From: Sulfurovum sp. TSL6
GTDB lineage: Bacteria; Campylobacterota; Campylobacteria; Campylobacterales; Sulfurovaceae
DNA length: 64,000 nucleotides
Assembly: GCF_019972115.1 (NCBI RefSeq)
Contig: NZ_BPFJ01000003.1
Location: 390,495-454,494 of the forward strand
Reading direction: 5' to 3'
Shown: positions 63,983 through 64,000 of the stretch, one piece after another
Position numbering within the stretch: the first letter of the stretch is position 1
Layout: every line of letters starts with the position of its first letter
Position numbers and translations under genes: made by a program
Notes under the pieces: generated by a model
Seen by the model: only the letters and a program-made list of their open reading frames with translations
Database searches by the model: none
What the model was told of the DNA's origin: nothing

Positions 63983-64000
63983 ACGCGTCCACAAACACAG

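Larger units (their letters stand above)
63466..64000 (+). other. Intergenic region after aclA, with hairpins and tandem promoters
   Basis: The 535 bases contain no gene that I can support. They hold the repeated hairpin (63487-63517), a 7-bp hairpin ATTCTAC/GTAGAAT (63618-63648), a 12-base direct repeat TCTCATTTAGAT (63596 and 63675), an isolated TATAAT at 63898 and the strong promoter at 63954. Confidence 0.6.

Overview
The window looks like a chromosomal segment of a sulfur-oxidising, autotrophic member of the Campylobacterota, closest in character to Sulfurovum or Sulfurimonas. The grounds are: a soxXYZAB cluster, a two-subunit ATP-citrate lyase (reverse TCA cycle), the futalosine menaquinone enzyme MqnE, and the block ispDF / atypical response regulator / sulfate adenylyltransferase / pgpA, an order I recall from Campylobacter jejuni (Cj1607-Cj1610). 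The DNA is AT-rich and gene-dense, with many ATGA overlaps. I see no insertion sequences, phage genes, CRISPR arrays, tRNAs or rRNAs. Genus assignment is inference from gene content.

Layout. 1-3563: partial YqiA-like esterase, dapE, two periplasmic thioredoxin-fold proteins and a histidine kinase. 3588-18512: a sulfur-oxidation island. It holds a DsrE-like protein, a Cache sensor / OmpR regulator / histidine kinase set, a porin and second DsrE-like protein, soxXYZAB, an OprD-like porin, a metallo-beta-lactamase-fold protein, a heme c-thioredoxin fusion, a third DsrE-like protein and a tandem DUF302 protein. 18758-26670: a complex iron-sulfur molybdoenzyme in B-C-A order, a TorD-like chaperone, a polyferredoxin and two poorly known proteins. 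26732-31515: malic enzyme, a DUF2868/DUF3482 GTPase pair and a membrane protein with an HExxH-type motif. 31512-35190 (minus): pgpA, sat, an HP1021-type regulator and ispDF. 35386-36573: Mrp. 36744-40499: a metal-uptake locus (Fur-family regulator, small His/Cys protein, outer-membrane barrel, ZnuA-like, ZnuB-like). 40575-41529: a small acidic protein and an outer-membrane barrel. 41716-52208: two TPP riboswitches controlling thiC-thiO-thiS-thiG and a TonB receptor-thiBPQ-kinase uptake operon. 52211-56940 (minus): hemerythrin, glmS, glnD. 56988-60180: mqnE, a phosphoribosyltransferase, a trpG/pabA-type amidotransferase and a membrane protein. 60316-63465: aclB-aclA. The window ends in a near-perfect sigma70 promoter that probably drives a stable-RNA operon just outside.

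Main new observation. Four sulfur-island genes share one promoter layout: TTTACA, 5 bases, TTTA(C/T)A, 9 bases, then a -10-like hexamer. The sites are 4114-4083 (minus), 7343-7374, 9513-9544 and 17475-17506. The 11-base repeat spacing is what an OmpR-family regulator would bind, and one is encoded in the same island at 5272-5931. I propose, as inference, that the Cache protein, this regulator and its kinase control thiosulfate oxidation, with the DsrE-like proteins, both porins, the heme c-thioredoxin fusion and the DUF302 protein as members of the same regulon.

Other points worth checking are a repeated perfect hairpin behind mrp and aclA, the unassigned molybdoenzyme with its accessory genes, a metal ABC transporter with no ATPase gene nearby, and a Fur-family gene that appears to be leaderless.
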